DNA of 64,000 bases from UBA721 sp002705165 (GTDB lineage: Bacteria > Planctomycetota > Planctomycetia > Pirellulales > Pirellulaceae): assembly GCA_045565995.1 (NCBI GenBank), contig JBJLEF010000004.1:496001-560000 (forward strand). Direction: 5' to 3'. The notes beneath the pieces were generated by a model that saw only the letters and a list, made by a program, of their open reading frames with translations, did no database searches and had not been told where the DNA came from. Position numbers and translations under genes: made by a program. Below are positions 27,632-36,343 of this stretch, in pieces (within the stretch, counting starts at the first letter, position 1; each line of letters begins with the position of its first letter).

Positions 27632-28060
27632 GTGAAAAATCGTTCACATTTAGTGCCGTCTTTCATACTTCTAGCGTATGCTGTAGTTTATATTAGTGGC
27701 CCAACGTTCCACCAACATTTATGTGATCACTCCGACACAGACTGTTGTGTACACGTAGAGACAATCGATCCACATGCGTCATTTAACACTAACTCGTCAG
27801 ATTGTCTCCTACAGTCCTCAAACGACATCACCGCAAATAGTCTCCCGGACAACGGTACAATCCCAGCGGACGGGAATTCTGACTGTTGGACCTGTTATGT
27901 TCTGGCGCAGGCAGGTGATGTCTCTTTTGAAATCACTATCGATGTCAGCCATCATTTCGTTTATTTTGCTGCAGCTACTTACGAGCACTGGCACCTTCCG
28001 CTAAACACGCACAAATTTCTCGTACGTGGCCCGCCAGAGATTCATTCGGCCACGTCATAA
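27632..28060 (+). CDS. DUF2946-like secreted Cys/His protein
   Basis: 142 residues starting with GTG at 27632, coupled to merC. A hydrophobic leader is followed by a Cys/His/Asp-rich segment (FHQHLCDHSDTDCCVH), then the conserved CWTCYVLAQAGD and a terminal VRGPP. This is the same plan as the protein at 18859. Likely an exported metal-binding protein working with MerC. Confidence 0.6.
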   Translation: MKNRSHLVPSFILLAYAVVYISGPTFHQHLCDHSDTDCCVHVETIDPHASFNTNSSDCLLQSSNDITANSLPDNGTIPADGNSDCWTCYVLAQAGDVSFEITIDVSHHFVYFAAATYEHWHLPLNTHKFLVRGPPEIHSATS

Positions 28061-28085
28061 ACTCTCTGTTTATGACCACAATCTT
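28054..28085 (+). terminator. AT-rich hairpin at end of merC operon
   Basis: GTCATAAAC (28054-28062) and GTTTATGAC (28068-28076) form a perfect 9-bp stem with a 5-base loop, overlapping the stop codon and followed by a loose T tract at 28081-28085. Likely a weak intrinsic terminator. Confidence 0.45.
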
Positions 28086-28196
28086 TTTCATGAGATAACC
28101 AACCTGCAAGTCGCTAGGTATTTCGTGATTCCAATGACTTCCATTAGGAAGTCCTCTCACCGCATTTATATTGATCAATTTATTTAAAGCGAAAAA

Positions 28197-29087
28197 ATGA
28201 AATATTCACACAAGAAACAATTCGGTTTTACCTTACTTGAAGTACTCATGGTCGTCTCCATGCTGGCGATTGTGGGTGGTGCCATTATTACCAATTACGG
28301 TGGGCTAACCCGTAAAGCTGCAATGGGAACGTCAGTACATACCATGCAAGCAGTGAAAAATGCTTTTAACGTATTTGCCTCAACGGAAGGTGCGTTACCC
28401 TCTAATCTAGATTCTCTTCTTGCGGCAACTCCCACTTCACCTACCGCGGAAGCCCCTGACACTTCCGCTACAGATGTATCAGGTGAGGTGTTCTGTGATA
28501 TTATCAACTCAGAGCTAACCGCTAAATTAGAAATCGTGGATGTGAATCCTGAAGTTCTCGTTGAAGCAGGGATCGCCGAGATCCGCTATGTAGATTTAAA
28601 GGGTAATGCCGAGACTGATGGTCCCCATACGCTCGACATTTTTGGACCTGATGGAACAACCAATGCTCAGGTGGGAAGTATTGACGAAATCGAAGTCCCT
28701 GGCGATGCTTTTGAAATGCCGGAAGCTGCCGGGAATAACGGACGTGGTTATCATGTAAGCCTGGCTGCCGGGACTGCCGTGCCAATGGCACGATGGATCG
28801 CTGGGGTCAACGGCGTTAACAATATTGCTGTGGGCGGTGAAGCAAATTCCCAATTAATTGCTTTTGGTCTTGGTGACTTATCCACTCTTGTAGGTGATGG
28901 TACCTTCACCAACCTCGCCGATGCTCCGTTTCACGGTGCAGCAGGCAAAGGTCGCTACAACCGCTATATCGTATTGATTGATGTCAATGCCGATCCTGCT
29001 CGGTTTGTTTCTGTTGTGTGCCCCAGAGGCGACGAAACAGATGCAGATTTTTCAGGCTTCCAAGGCGGTGGTGGGCATGCCCACTAA
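28197..29087 (+). CDS. Type II secretion-type pseudopilin
   Basis: A classic prepilin leader: KKQFG then FTLLEVLMVVSMLAIVGG, with cleavage expected after Gly10, methylation at Phe11 and the conserved Glu at position 5 of the mature protein (Glu15). The 296-residue body is rich in Ala and Gly and ends in FQGGGGHAH. No other secretion or pilus genes are adjacent, so it would rely on an assembly system encoded elsewhere. A strong terminator follows. Confidence 0.85.
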   Translation: MKYSHKKQFGFTLLEVLMVVSMLAIVGGAIITNYGGLTRKAAMGTSVHTMQAVKNAFNVFASTEGALPSNLDSLLAATPTSPTAEAPDTSATDVSGEVFCDIINSELTAKLEIVDVNPEVLVEAGIAEIRYVDLKGNAETDGPHTLDIFGPDGTTNAQVGSIDEIEVPGDAFEMPEAAGNNGRGYHVSLAAGTAVPMARWIAGVNGVNNIAVGGEANSQLIAFGLGDLSTLVGDGTFTNLADAPFHGAAGKGRYNRYIVLIDVNADPARFVSVVCPRGDETDADFSGFQGGGGHAH

Positions 29088-29130
29088 CCTAGCTTTGTTG
29101 GGAACATAATGTTCGCAACCCTAAAATACG

Positions 29131-29178
29131 ACTCCGTGGGATAATACCAATCACGTTATTATTCCGCGGAGTTTTTTT
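29131..29178 (+). terminator. Intrinsic terminator after pseudopilin gene
   Basis: ACTCCGTGGGATAATA (29131-29146) pairs with 29157-29172 over 16 positions with two G:U or mismatch positions, followed by TTTTTTT. It lies 44 bases after the pseudopilin stop. Confidence 0.85.
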
Positions 29179-29425
29179 GTCTTCAGGATCTAATAATTCA
29201 ACCCTGAAGACCATTGTTCTCATCCCTGTCTTTCAGCGTTTGATAACCTGGGCATTCCCACAATATTTCTTTGTTGACTGGGGAAGGCGGAGCCGCGTTT
29301 TTGATTTCGATGTCAAACCGATGAACAACGGTATGAGGGAGTCGGCTCGTTCCACTTGATGCTCGCGCCTTAGAGCGGCAATCTTAGGTCTGAATTATTT
29401 CTCTATTGTCAGCCCACACGGTTTC
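29179..29425. other. Intergenic region, nothing recognised
   Basis: About 250 bases between the pseudopilin terminator and the end of the convergent DUF1501 gene. Short frames here have no ribosome-binding site or recognisable content. Confidence 0.4.
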
Positions 29426-30853
29426 TTAGGAAAGGATGTCTTCGATTACGTGTCCATAGTCTCGATCAAGCCGCTTGTGCCCCGAGACTTCCAGTCTTCT
29501 TGGATCGATGCCCAGCAGGGAATTGACCGTCGCATGAATATCAGTGACATAATGCGGATCCTCGATTGCATGGTATCCAAGTTCATCGGTGGCTCCGTTA
29601 ACAATGCCCCCTTTGATACCAGCGCCTGCCACCCATACACTAAACCCAAAGGCGTGATGATCCCGGCCATCCGCGCCCTGAGTACCGGGTGTACGCCCAA
29701 ATTCAGTGGCGAAAACAACAATCGTTTCATCAAGAAGGCCCCGCCGTTTAAGATCTTTCAACAATCCCGCCGTAGGCAGGTCTACCTGCTTTGCAAGCTT
29801 CGAATGGCCGTTTTTCAACCCCGAGTGACTATCCCAGGCGCCGGCAGCGCCATCGCCATGCATAATCTGAATAAATCGCACCCCACGTTCTGACAACCTT
29901 CTGGCTGCCAACAACTGTTGGCCAAAACCTTTGGTCTCTGGCTGATCTAAGCCATATAGCGTTTGCGTTTCAGCGGATTCCTGCGCCAAGTCAAGAGCTT
30001 CAGGTACCGCGGTCTGCATCCGATATGCCAACTCATAAGATTTCATTCTCGCATCGATCACAGGATCGAGTGGATATTGCTGCGACGAAAGTCGATTGAG
30101 ATCGTTGGTGAGTCTTAGGTTTTCCAATTGCTCGCGTGAGGTCATACCGTTGGTTGGTGTGGCGAATTCAAGTGGATTTGCAGGATCTACCTGAAGGTTA
30201 ACTGCTTCATAGGCTGGGCCCAGGTAGTGGGCATCCCTCTTATCAAAATATCGCGGGCCGATATTAATAAATTGGGGCAGATTGTGGCTAAGTGAACCAA
30301 GACCATAGTTTATCCATGCACCAATTGTCGGGACACGCGGATCCAGAAAGTGACGCCCTGAATGAAACTGGACCTGAGCCCCATGGTTATTATCACTCGT
30401 CCACATCGATCTGATAAAAGCAATCTCATCGGCACAAGAACCAATATTCGGAAACCAGTCACTGATCTCAATCCCTGATTCGCCATATTTCCTATAGCCG
30501 GTCTGCAGAGGAAATATCTTAGTTCGAGTCACGCCGTTGGCATCACCTTTAATGGGGATTCGTAGTTTTCGAATCCTGGCAGGATCCAACACAGACTCGT
30601 AAGGTGTATTTCCAATCGCTTTGCCGGCATATTTAACAAGCTCCGGCTTGGGGTCAAAACTTTCCATGTGACTGACCCCACCGCGCATAAACAGCCATAT
30701 CACTTTTTTGGCCTTTGGAATAAAGTGCGGGCCTCTGACCCGCTGGGCCGATTCCTCTGCTGCGGCAATGCCGTTAAGTGCCAAAGTACTGAAACCCAGC
30801 GCTGAACGCAAAATCGTTCGTCTCGCGATTGCAGGTGCGTATTTATTTCTCAT
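29426..30853 (-). CDS. DUF1501 protein, Tat-exported
   Basis: 475 residues with a twin-arginine-type leader (IARRTILRSALGFS). DUF1501 landmarks are LFMRGGVSHMESFDPKPEL, FIRSMWTSDNNHGAQ, GFGQQLLAARRLSERGVRFIQ, and VVFATEFGRTPG followed by GRDHHAFGFS. It is encoded directly after its DUF1549/DUF1553 partner, with an ATGA overlap at 30850-30853, so the two are translationally coupled. Confidence 0.93.
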   Translation of the reverse strand: MRNKYAPAIARRTILRSALGFSTLALNGIAAAEESAQRVRGPHFIPKAKKVIWLFMRGGVSHMESFDPKPELVKYAGKAIGNTPYESVLDPARIRKLRIPIKGDANGVTRTKIFPLQTGYRKYGESGIEISDWFPNIGSCADEIAFIRSMWTSDNNHGAQVQFHSGRHFLDPRVPTIGAWINYGLGSLSHNLPQFINIGPRYFDKRDAHYLGPAYEAVNLQVDPANPLEFATPTNGMTSREQLENLRLTNDLNRLSSQQYPLDPVIDARMKSYELAYRMQTAVPEALDLAQESAETQTLYGLDQPETKGFGQQLLAARRLSERGVRFIQIMHGDGAAGAWDSHSGLKNGHSKLAKQVDLPTAGLLKDLKRRGLLDETIVVFATEFGRTPGTQGADGRDHHAFGFSVWVAGAGIKGGIVNGATDELGYHAIEDPHYVTDIHATVNSLLGIDPRRLEVSGHKRLDRDYGHVIEDILS

Positions 30854-33800
30854 CGAATCATCACAAAGTCGTTAAGGTTGATCAAAGCAGCGATAAAATA
30901 TTCAGGAGCGGCTTGCTCTTTTAAATAGGTCAGGCTCACGGTCAGTTCCGAATCATTTGGTTGTCGACCCAGCACTTTCAGGAACGCTGCACGAACAAAT
31001 TCCTCCTGCGTTAAATCTGCATGAAAGGTCGTTGCGATCTGCTTTGCTGCTGCTGTAGCCAGTGGACTATTCATCATTGCCAACGCCTGCTGAGGCACAA
31101 TACTCTCACTACGTCGATAGCACGCAAATACATCCGCGTCATCAAAAGTGGTCAGAAACTTCGACCGACTGTCTCTGGAATGGAAAAAATAAAGACTGCG
31201 TCTTCTCGCATCGGACGAAGCCATCACCGGCGGTCCGCCCAAAGTAAGGTCGAGTGTCTCCCCCATATACAAGAGACTATCTCGAATAACCTGAGCCTCC
31301 ATGCGACGACCATTCATTCGCCAGTAGTTCCGATTACCTCCATCTAGGATCTGGGTATTTTGATCTACGCCGAGATTGGAAGAGCTTCGTTGCCAGGTTT
31401 TTGATGAGAGGATTAAATGGTGGAGGGACTTCATATCCCAGCCAGACTCGATTAGTTCCACTGATAAATAATCCAGCAATGGTTGATGCAGAGGAGCGGG
31501 AGCCCTGAGGCCAAAATCGGTAACGGATGCAACCAAAGGGGTCCCGAAATGCCTTAACCATATGTGGTTCACAGCCACTCTGGCAGTGAGTGGGTGATTG
31601 GGGTGGGTTAACCAATCGGCCAGTGCCGTTCTGCGGCCTGAACTGGAAGTTGGATAGCCGTCTGCGGTCGGCAGGGCGTCTTCATTCTTAGTGATAAGAA
31701 GTGACACACTACTGGCGGTCAATGGTGGGTAATCCGGGTAACTACGGGACTCCCGATCTGCTTCTAGTTTCCTAATTGCCTCGGCAGCCTTCCCAGCTTT
31801 CTTTTCATCAAGCAGGTCGACTTTGGCTTGAGCTATTTTCACCTCAAGCAGGATACGTCGAGCGTCTTCCTCAGAACCTTGGCCTGCCCCCTTGAGGCTT
31901 GCATTGTCCGCGGCAATACGTGCCTGCAGAAAAGCGTATTCGGCCTTCGCCAGATCCCGTTTCGCTTCCGCCAGTTTAACTAAAGCAGGGGTGGCCATAT
32001 TCATGGGACTTGCTGCAGTCCTTTTGAGTACAATTCCTGCAGGCAGGTGTCTAACTTCGATCTTGTCAAATTCTGCAATCGCATCGTAAGCCATGAGCTG
32101 GATCGCTCCGGGTTGTCGGGGCGGCATTTGGTAAGCAAACAGAAATTGCCCATCTAACGCGACATTAATTACCCGGTCGCGAACCTTGAGGTTCAGCGTG
32201 TATTCCCGATTCAGGTGAATCGGTAACTTGGAAACCGCATTGGTATATTTCGCGACACCTCCGACCGTCTGGGCCAGGTGCACCTTACCTCCATCCGCAG
32301 CACTGGCATATACAAAATGAGAGTTGTTCCCACTTTGATCCACGTCAAAACGTATTCCGACCGACTTCCACTTCACACCACCATTCGTTTTGAATTTTAG
32401 ATTAAGTTCAAAGTCGCGAGGAAGCTTGACCTTCGAGCGCAAAAACGACTTTTCCAAAGATGGCTTCGTAACCGAGAGATGACCATCCTGATACGTTAAG
32501 TCGTCGCCAACCGAGTCCCAAAGTTCCGGCCGTTGCTTACTAAAGTCGTCCATAAAAACAACTTTGGCGGGAACCTGAATCTCCGTCGGTTTTTCATTTC
32601 CAGCGCCATGATCTTTATCTAACGCCGCTAGTTCCAACTTCACTTCCTTTAGTTTGGCTTCCGCCTGCACCAACGAATCCAGGGCTCGTTCCAGGTGATC
32701 TTTTTGAACAAACGACTGAACATCGGGACGCCAAGCAATGAGTGGGAGATCGATCGGCTTAGCGGGCTGCCAGGCTGCATTAGCCAAAAATACGGGAGGC
32801 CCTGCATTGATACGTTGGCTTTTGTCAGGTTTGCTTTCTTCACCGCGTACATGTAGATAGGTAGCTGCTTCAAGATTCCCGTCAAAAACACGTGTTATTC
32901 CATGCTTATGAAGATCTGACTCACCCGGCACCGCGTCAATACGAACATGATGGGGCTCGAATATTGCTCGAAAGCGATAATAATCAACATGAGTCACAGG
33001 ATCGTATTTGTGATCATGGCACTTCGCGCAATTGATCGTTAACCCCATGAATGCTTTGGCGGTATGTTCAATCGTGTTATCCAGCCAGCTAGTGCGATTA
33101 AACTTAAACCAGTTGCGCGCGAGAAAACCTGTGGCTGCTAAAACCTTTGGGTCATCCGGCGCAATTTCATCGCCTGCTAGCATTTCCCGAAGCATCTGGT
33201 CGTAACCTTTATTCTCATTAAGGGAATTAACGATCCAGTCACGCCAACGCCAAAGGTGCAGCTGGCTATCACGTACTTCAGTGCCTAGACCATACCAGTC
33301 GCTATACCGCCAGACGTCCATCCAGTGTCTTCCCCACCGCTCACCATATTGCGGACTCTCCAGTAGCTTCGCTATCAATACTGGCAGTGTTTCTTTCGAA
33401 GCTAACTGCTCCACGGTTGGCGGAAGCCCCGTTAAGTCCAGATATAAGCGACGAATTAAAATCGTTCGCTCAGCCGCAGGTTGAGGAACCAGTCCCGCCA
33501 TTTTATATCTCGCGTCAAAGTAGGCGTCGATCGGATTCATCCCGCCCTTGGAAGATACATTGGCCGGCCTTTTAATGGCCTGGAATGCCCAGTGTGATTC
33601 CGGTGCGGCCTCTGCTTGTTCATCATCCGGACCAACGGCACCATCTGCAATCCACTTCCTGATGGCGGTGATCTCATCTGCTTTAAGTGGCTCCCCTTCA
33701 GGCGGCATACGAAACTCATGTTCCGGGGACGTAATTCTCATAAGTAAGGTGCTGTCCTTACCGAGTATCTTATTCGCTCGCATCGCTGAAACTGTATCAA

Positions 33801-33981
33801 GACGCAGGTCGGCTTCCTGCTTCAGCGTCCCATGGCAGGCAAAACATCGCTCCTTGAGAACTGGTTTGATTTCCACCAGATAATTGATGCTGCCTTGATC
33901 CTCCGCGACACTCGTCTTCAAGGATAGAGCGCAAAACAGCAGCAACATCACATTAAATTGCAGACCAGAGCGATTACTCAT
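30850..33981 (-). CDS. PSCyt1-DUF1549-DUF1553 protein with laminin-G-like insert
   Basis: At 1043 residues this is the largest protein of its class here. In order: signal peptide (about 1-26); planctomycete cytochrome module (CFACHGTLKQEADLRLD); DUF1549 (RRLYLDLTGLPPTVEQL) with CAKCHDH; a coiled-coil linker; a beta-sandwich of about 175 residues (about 470-645, VVFMDDFSKQ to KIEVRHLP) like the laminin-G/3-keto-glycoside hydrolase fold; a second helical linker; and DUF1553 (VNHIWLRHFG). The insert suggests carbohydrate contact. First gene of a two-gene operon. Confidence 0.9.
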   Translation of the reverse strand: MSNRSGLQFNVMLLLFCALSLKTSVAEDQGSINYLVEIKPVLKERCFACHGTLKQEADLRLDTVSAMRANKILGKDSTLLMRITSPEHEFRMPPEGEPLKADEITAIRKWIADGAVGPDDEQAEAAPESHWAFQAIKRPANVSSKGGMNPIDAYFDARYKMAGLVPQPAAERTILIRRLYLDLTGLPPTVEQLASKETLPVLIAKLLESPQYGERWGRHWMDVWRYSDWYGLGTEVRDSQLHLWRWRDWIVNSLNENKGYDQMLREMLAGDEIAPDDPKVLAATGFLARNWFKFNRTSWLDNTIEHTAKAFMGLTINCAKCHDHKYDPVTHVDYYRFRAIFEPHHVRIDAVPGESDLHKHGITRVFDGNLEAATYLHVRGEESKPDKSQRINAGPPVFLANAAWQPAKPIDLPLIAWRPDVQSFVQKDHLERALDSLVQAEAKLKEVKLELAALDKDHGAGNEKPTEIQVPAKVVFMDDFSKQRPELWDSVGDDLTYQDGHLSVTKPSLEKSFLRSKVKLPRDFELNLKFKTNGGVKWKSVGIRFDVDQSGNNSHFVYASAADGGKVHLAQTVGGVAKYTNAVSKLPIHLNREYTLNLKVRDRVINVALDGQFLFAYQMPPRQPGAIQLMAYDAIAEFDKIEVRHLPAGIVLKRTAASPMNMATPALVKLAEAKRDLAKAEYAFLQARIAADNASLKGAGQGSEEDARRILLEVKIAQAKVDLLDEKKAGKAAEAIRKLEADRESRSYPDYPPLTASSVSLLITKNEDALPTADGYPTSSSGRRTALADWLTHPNHPLTARVAVNHIWLRHFGTPLVASVTDFGLRAPAPLHQPLLDYLSVELIESGWDMKSLHHLILSSKTWQRSSSNLGVDQNTQILDGGNRNYWRMNGRRMEAQVIRDSLLYMGETLDLTLGGPPVMASSDARRRSLYFFHSRDSRSKFLTTFDDADVFACYRRSESIVPQQALAMMNSPLATAAAKQIATTFHADLTQEEFVRAAFLKVLGRQPNDSELTVSLTYLKEQAAPEYFIAALINLNDFVMIR

Positions 33982-34214
33982 TTCACACTGGCCCCCAAAT
34001 TTCGATGTTTCGATTGAGCGTATCTGACTGCGGGCGACAAGTTTCTATTCACACGTTTATTTTACTCAAGGCCTTCCGTGACAAGCAAATGTTTATCCGC
34101 CGTTACACTTTGATAGGAATTCAATACTTTGTGAAGCGAGCTATAATATTTACGATAATACAAACATCTCTAAAAAACCAAGCTAGTTGGGTTACCAAGC
34201 AATAAAACTGCCAG

Positions 34215-34721
34215 ATGATCGAACCTCAAACAAATAGCCCTGAGCCAGTCCGTCGTTCCCCAAACATCTGGATTGACGCGGATGCCTGTCCTAATCAAAT
34301 CAAAGAACTGATTTTTAGTACCTCACGGAAACGACAAATTCCAGTGGTTCTGGTGGCCAATCAGACTATCAGGGCCCCCGAGTCCAATATCATCACTGTT
34401 TTGACAGTGCCCGATGGGGCTGACAAGGCTGATGACTATATCGTCGATCAAATACAAAAGAATGATCTTGTCATCACAGGTGATATCCCCTTGGCGGCGC
34501 GGGCCATCGCGAAGGATTGCACTGCCATTGGCGTAAGGGGTGAATTATATGATGAGTCAACGATCGGCTCTCGACTAGCAACACGTAATTTAATGCAGCA
34601 CTTACGATCCGGAGGCATGGAAACCAAAGGCCCCAGGCCGTTTGGCCCCAAAGACCTGCAAACGTTTGCCAATCAATTGGATAGGATCTTAACAAAGTTG
34701 TGTCGCGCAAGTGCTGATTAA
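34215..34721 (+). CDS. YaiI/YqxD family (DUF188) protein
   Basis: The family signature IWIDADACPNQIKELI is at about residues 17-32, followed by DKADDYIVDQ, VITGDIPLAARAI and the C-terminal GGMETKGPRPFGPKD. This is a PIN-like fold and the protein is a predicted nuclease-type enzyme of unknown target. Length 168 is normal. It stands alone, divergent from the large DUF1549/DUF1553 gene and convergent with the DUF1552 gene. Confidence 0.9.
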   Translation: MIEPQTNSPEPVRRSPNIWIDADACPNQIKELIFSTSRKRQIPVVLVANQTIRAPESNIITVLTVPDGADKADDYIVDQIQKNDLVITGDIPLAARAIAKDCTAIGVRGELYDESTIGSRLATRNLMQHLRSGGMETKGPRPFGPKDLQTFANQLDRILTKLCRASAD

Positions 34722-34867
34722 AGGCTGCGCGAAGGCCTGATACATACAAGAGCTCAGACGCTGAAGATACTTCAGCCGAAGGGAACTAGTTTGAGCCTAT
34801 CTTCGATGAGAATACCTAATGGCATATCACTTAGCGAAAGTCGTCTATCTCGCGAGCCTCGAAAACC

Positions 34868-36319
34868 TTACGCCATCAATTCTTCCAATGGTCCCTTGAG
34901 ATTCAAATCCTTCAGATTCGCGTCCGGTTGACCAAACGTATCCGACGTATTCATTCCGGCAGCTTGCATTAATGAAAGGTAAAGGTTGCCTGTGGTACGG
35001 TGACCCTGTTCTCCATATTTAGGAAACTCCAAATAACGCCCGGATCTTAGTTTCCCGCCCAGTCCACCTAGTAAAACGAAAGGCCAGTCGTGACCTCCAC
35101 AGTGATGATCACCCGAGGAACAGGACATGTAGACGATCATCGTATTGTCGAGCATCGAGCCATCGCCTTCCGGTATCGACGCAAACTTCTTCGCCATCTT
35201 AGCAATCTCTTTGAGATGTAACTTTTCAATTTCCATCCGCGCCTGGTGACCAGTCCATCCGTTCGATGCTTTATTATCCTGCAAGTGCCCAATCGCATGC
35301 ACTGAATTGGAAAGATTTAGTTCCGCATACTTTACCCCCAACGTATCGGGACGCAGGGTGACCACGTTGGTCAAACCAGCAACCAATGCGGCCGACGCCA
35401 ATTCAAAATGCGATTCAATGCGAGCCGAGGGGGCGCGCGAGTCATAACGTTCCGTCATTTCAGGCGCGTGCTGTTGAATGCGATCCGTCAGCGCGGCTTT
35501 TTTCTGTTCGATCTTCCGCAACGTATCGAACGACTCCAGATAAAGGGCAAAACGATCCTTTTCCTCACCCCGGAGTTGCCTCTCAACACGACGGGCATCG
35601 TCGGTCAAGAAATCTAGTAAATTCCCGCCGAGGGCTAGTTTCTTCTGCAGTTGTTCTGGGCTTGCCACTGCAGCGCCGAACAATTCTAGATACGCTTTTC
35701 GAGGAGATGCCTGATAGGCGACAGGCTTAGCTGCTCCATAAGCCGATAGGTTCGGGTAACAGTAGTTGTCTTCCGGCCAGTTACCGGACTCTAGGAGCCT
35801 GCCATTCATGGCCATGCCATACATCGGATAAGGACCTCTGGAAAGATGTACGCCAAGAAGACAATCCAACGTCGGCGCAATCGCAACGGTCTCCGAATCA
35901 TGAAGGGAAAGGGCTCCAAATCCCTTCGTGTGATTACCTCTAAAACCGACCCCAGACAGACTCTGGATAATAGTCAGTCGATCTTTGAACTCTTCAAGGA
36001 TTTCTAGTTTCTCCGGCAACCTGTGTTCTGCCAGCGAAGCATCCACCAGCGGCCCCTCTCGCCGAGATCTGTTCCCGAGCTTCTCACCACTTGCTTCATC
36101 AACAAAGTTGTTCACCAAACCTTCGGGGACCAGGTTGAACTTATCGAGGCCGGACGATTTTACGACAAAGACGAATCGTTTAGGTAAGGCGGCTGCATCA
36201 CCGGCTGCCTGGAGTCGCAACGACTCAAGGAAAGGAGCCATGGCAATGGCGCCTCCGCCCAGCGAAAGCCCCTGAAGGAATTCCCGTCTTTGATAGCTCA
36301 TATTTCTTCTATTCATCAT
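34868..36319 (-). CDS. DUF1552 protein, Tat-exported
   Basis: A twin-arginine leader (YQRREFLQGLSLGGG) and the DUF1552 pattern (LQSLSGVGFRGNHTKGFGAL, MIVYMSCSSGDHHCGGHDWP, GKLRSGRYLEFPKYG). DUF1552 is related to DUF1501 and partners DUF1592-type proteins; here its gene lies 24 bases after one. The start is uncertain: TTG 36331 is the longest frame, while ATGs at 36319, 36316 and 36301 all keep the Tat motif. Confidence 0.9.
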   Translation of the reverse strand: MMNRRNMSYQRREFLQGLSLGGGAIAMAPFLESLRLQAAGDAAALPKRFVFVVKSSGLDKFNLVPEGLVNNFVDEASGEKLGNRSRREGPLVDASLAEHRLPEKLEILEEFKDRLTIIQSLSGVGFRGNHTKGFGALSLHDSETVAIAPTLDCLLGVHLSRGPYPMYGMAMNGRLLESGNWPEDNYCYPNLSAYGAAKPVAYQASPRKAYLELFGAAVASPEQLQKKLALGGNLLDFLTDDARRVERQLRGEEKDRFALYLESFDTLRKIEQKKAALTDRIQQHAPEMTERYDSRAPSARIESHFELASAALVAGLTNVVTLRPDTLGVKYAELNLSNSVHAIGHLQDNKASNGWTGHQARMEIEKLHLKEIAKMAKKFASIPEGDGSMLDNTMIVYMSCSSGDHHCGGHDWPFVLLGGLGGKLRSGRYLEFPKYGEQGHRTTGNLYLSLMQAAGMNTSDTFGQPDANLKDLNLKGPLEELMA

Positions 36320-36343
36320 ATTTCTGCTCAAAACTATCCACTA

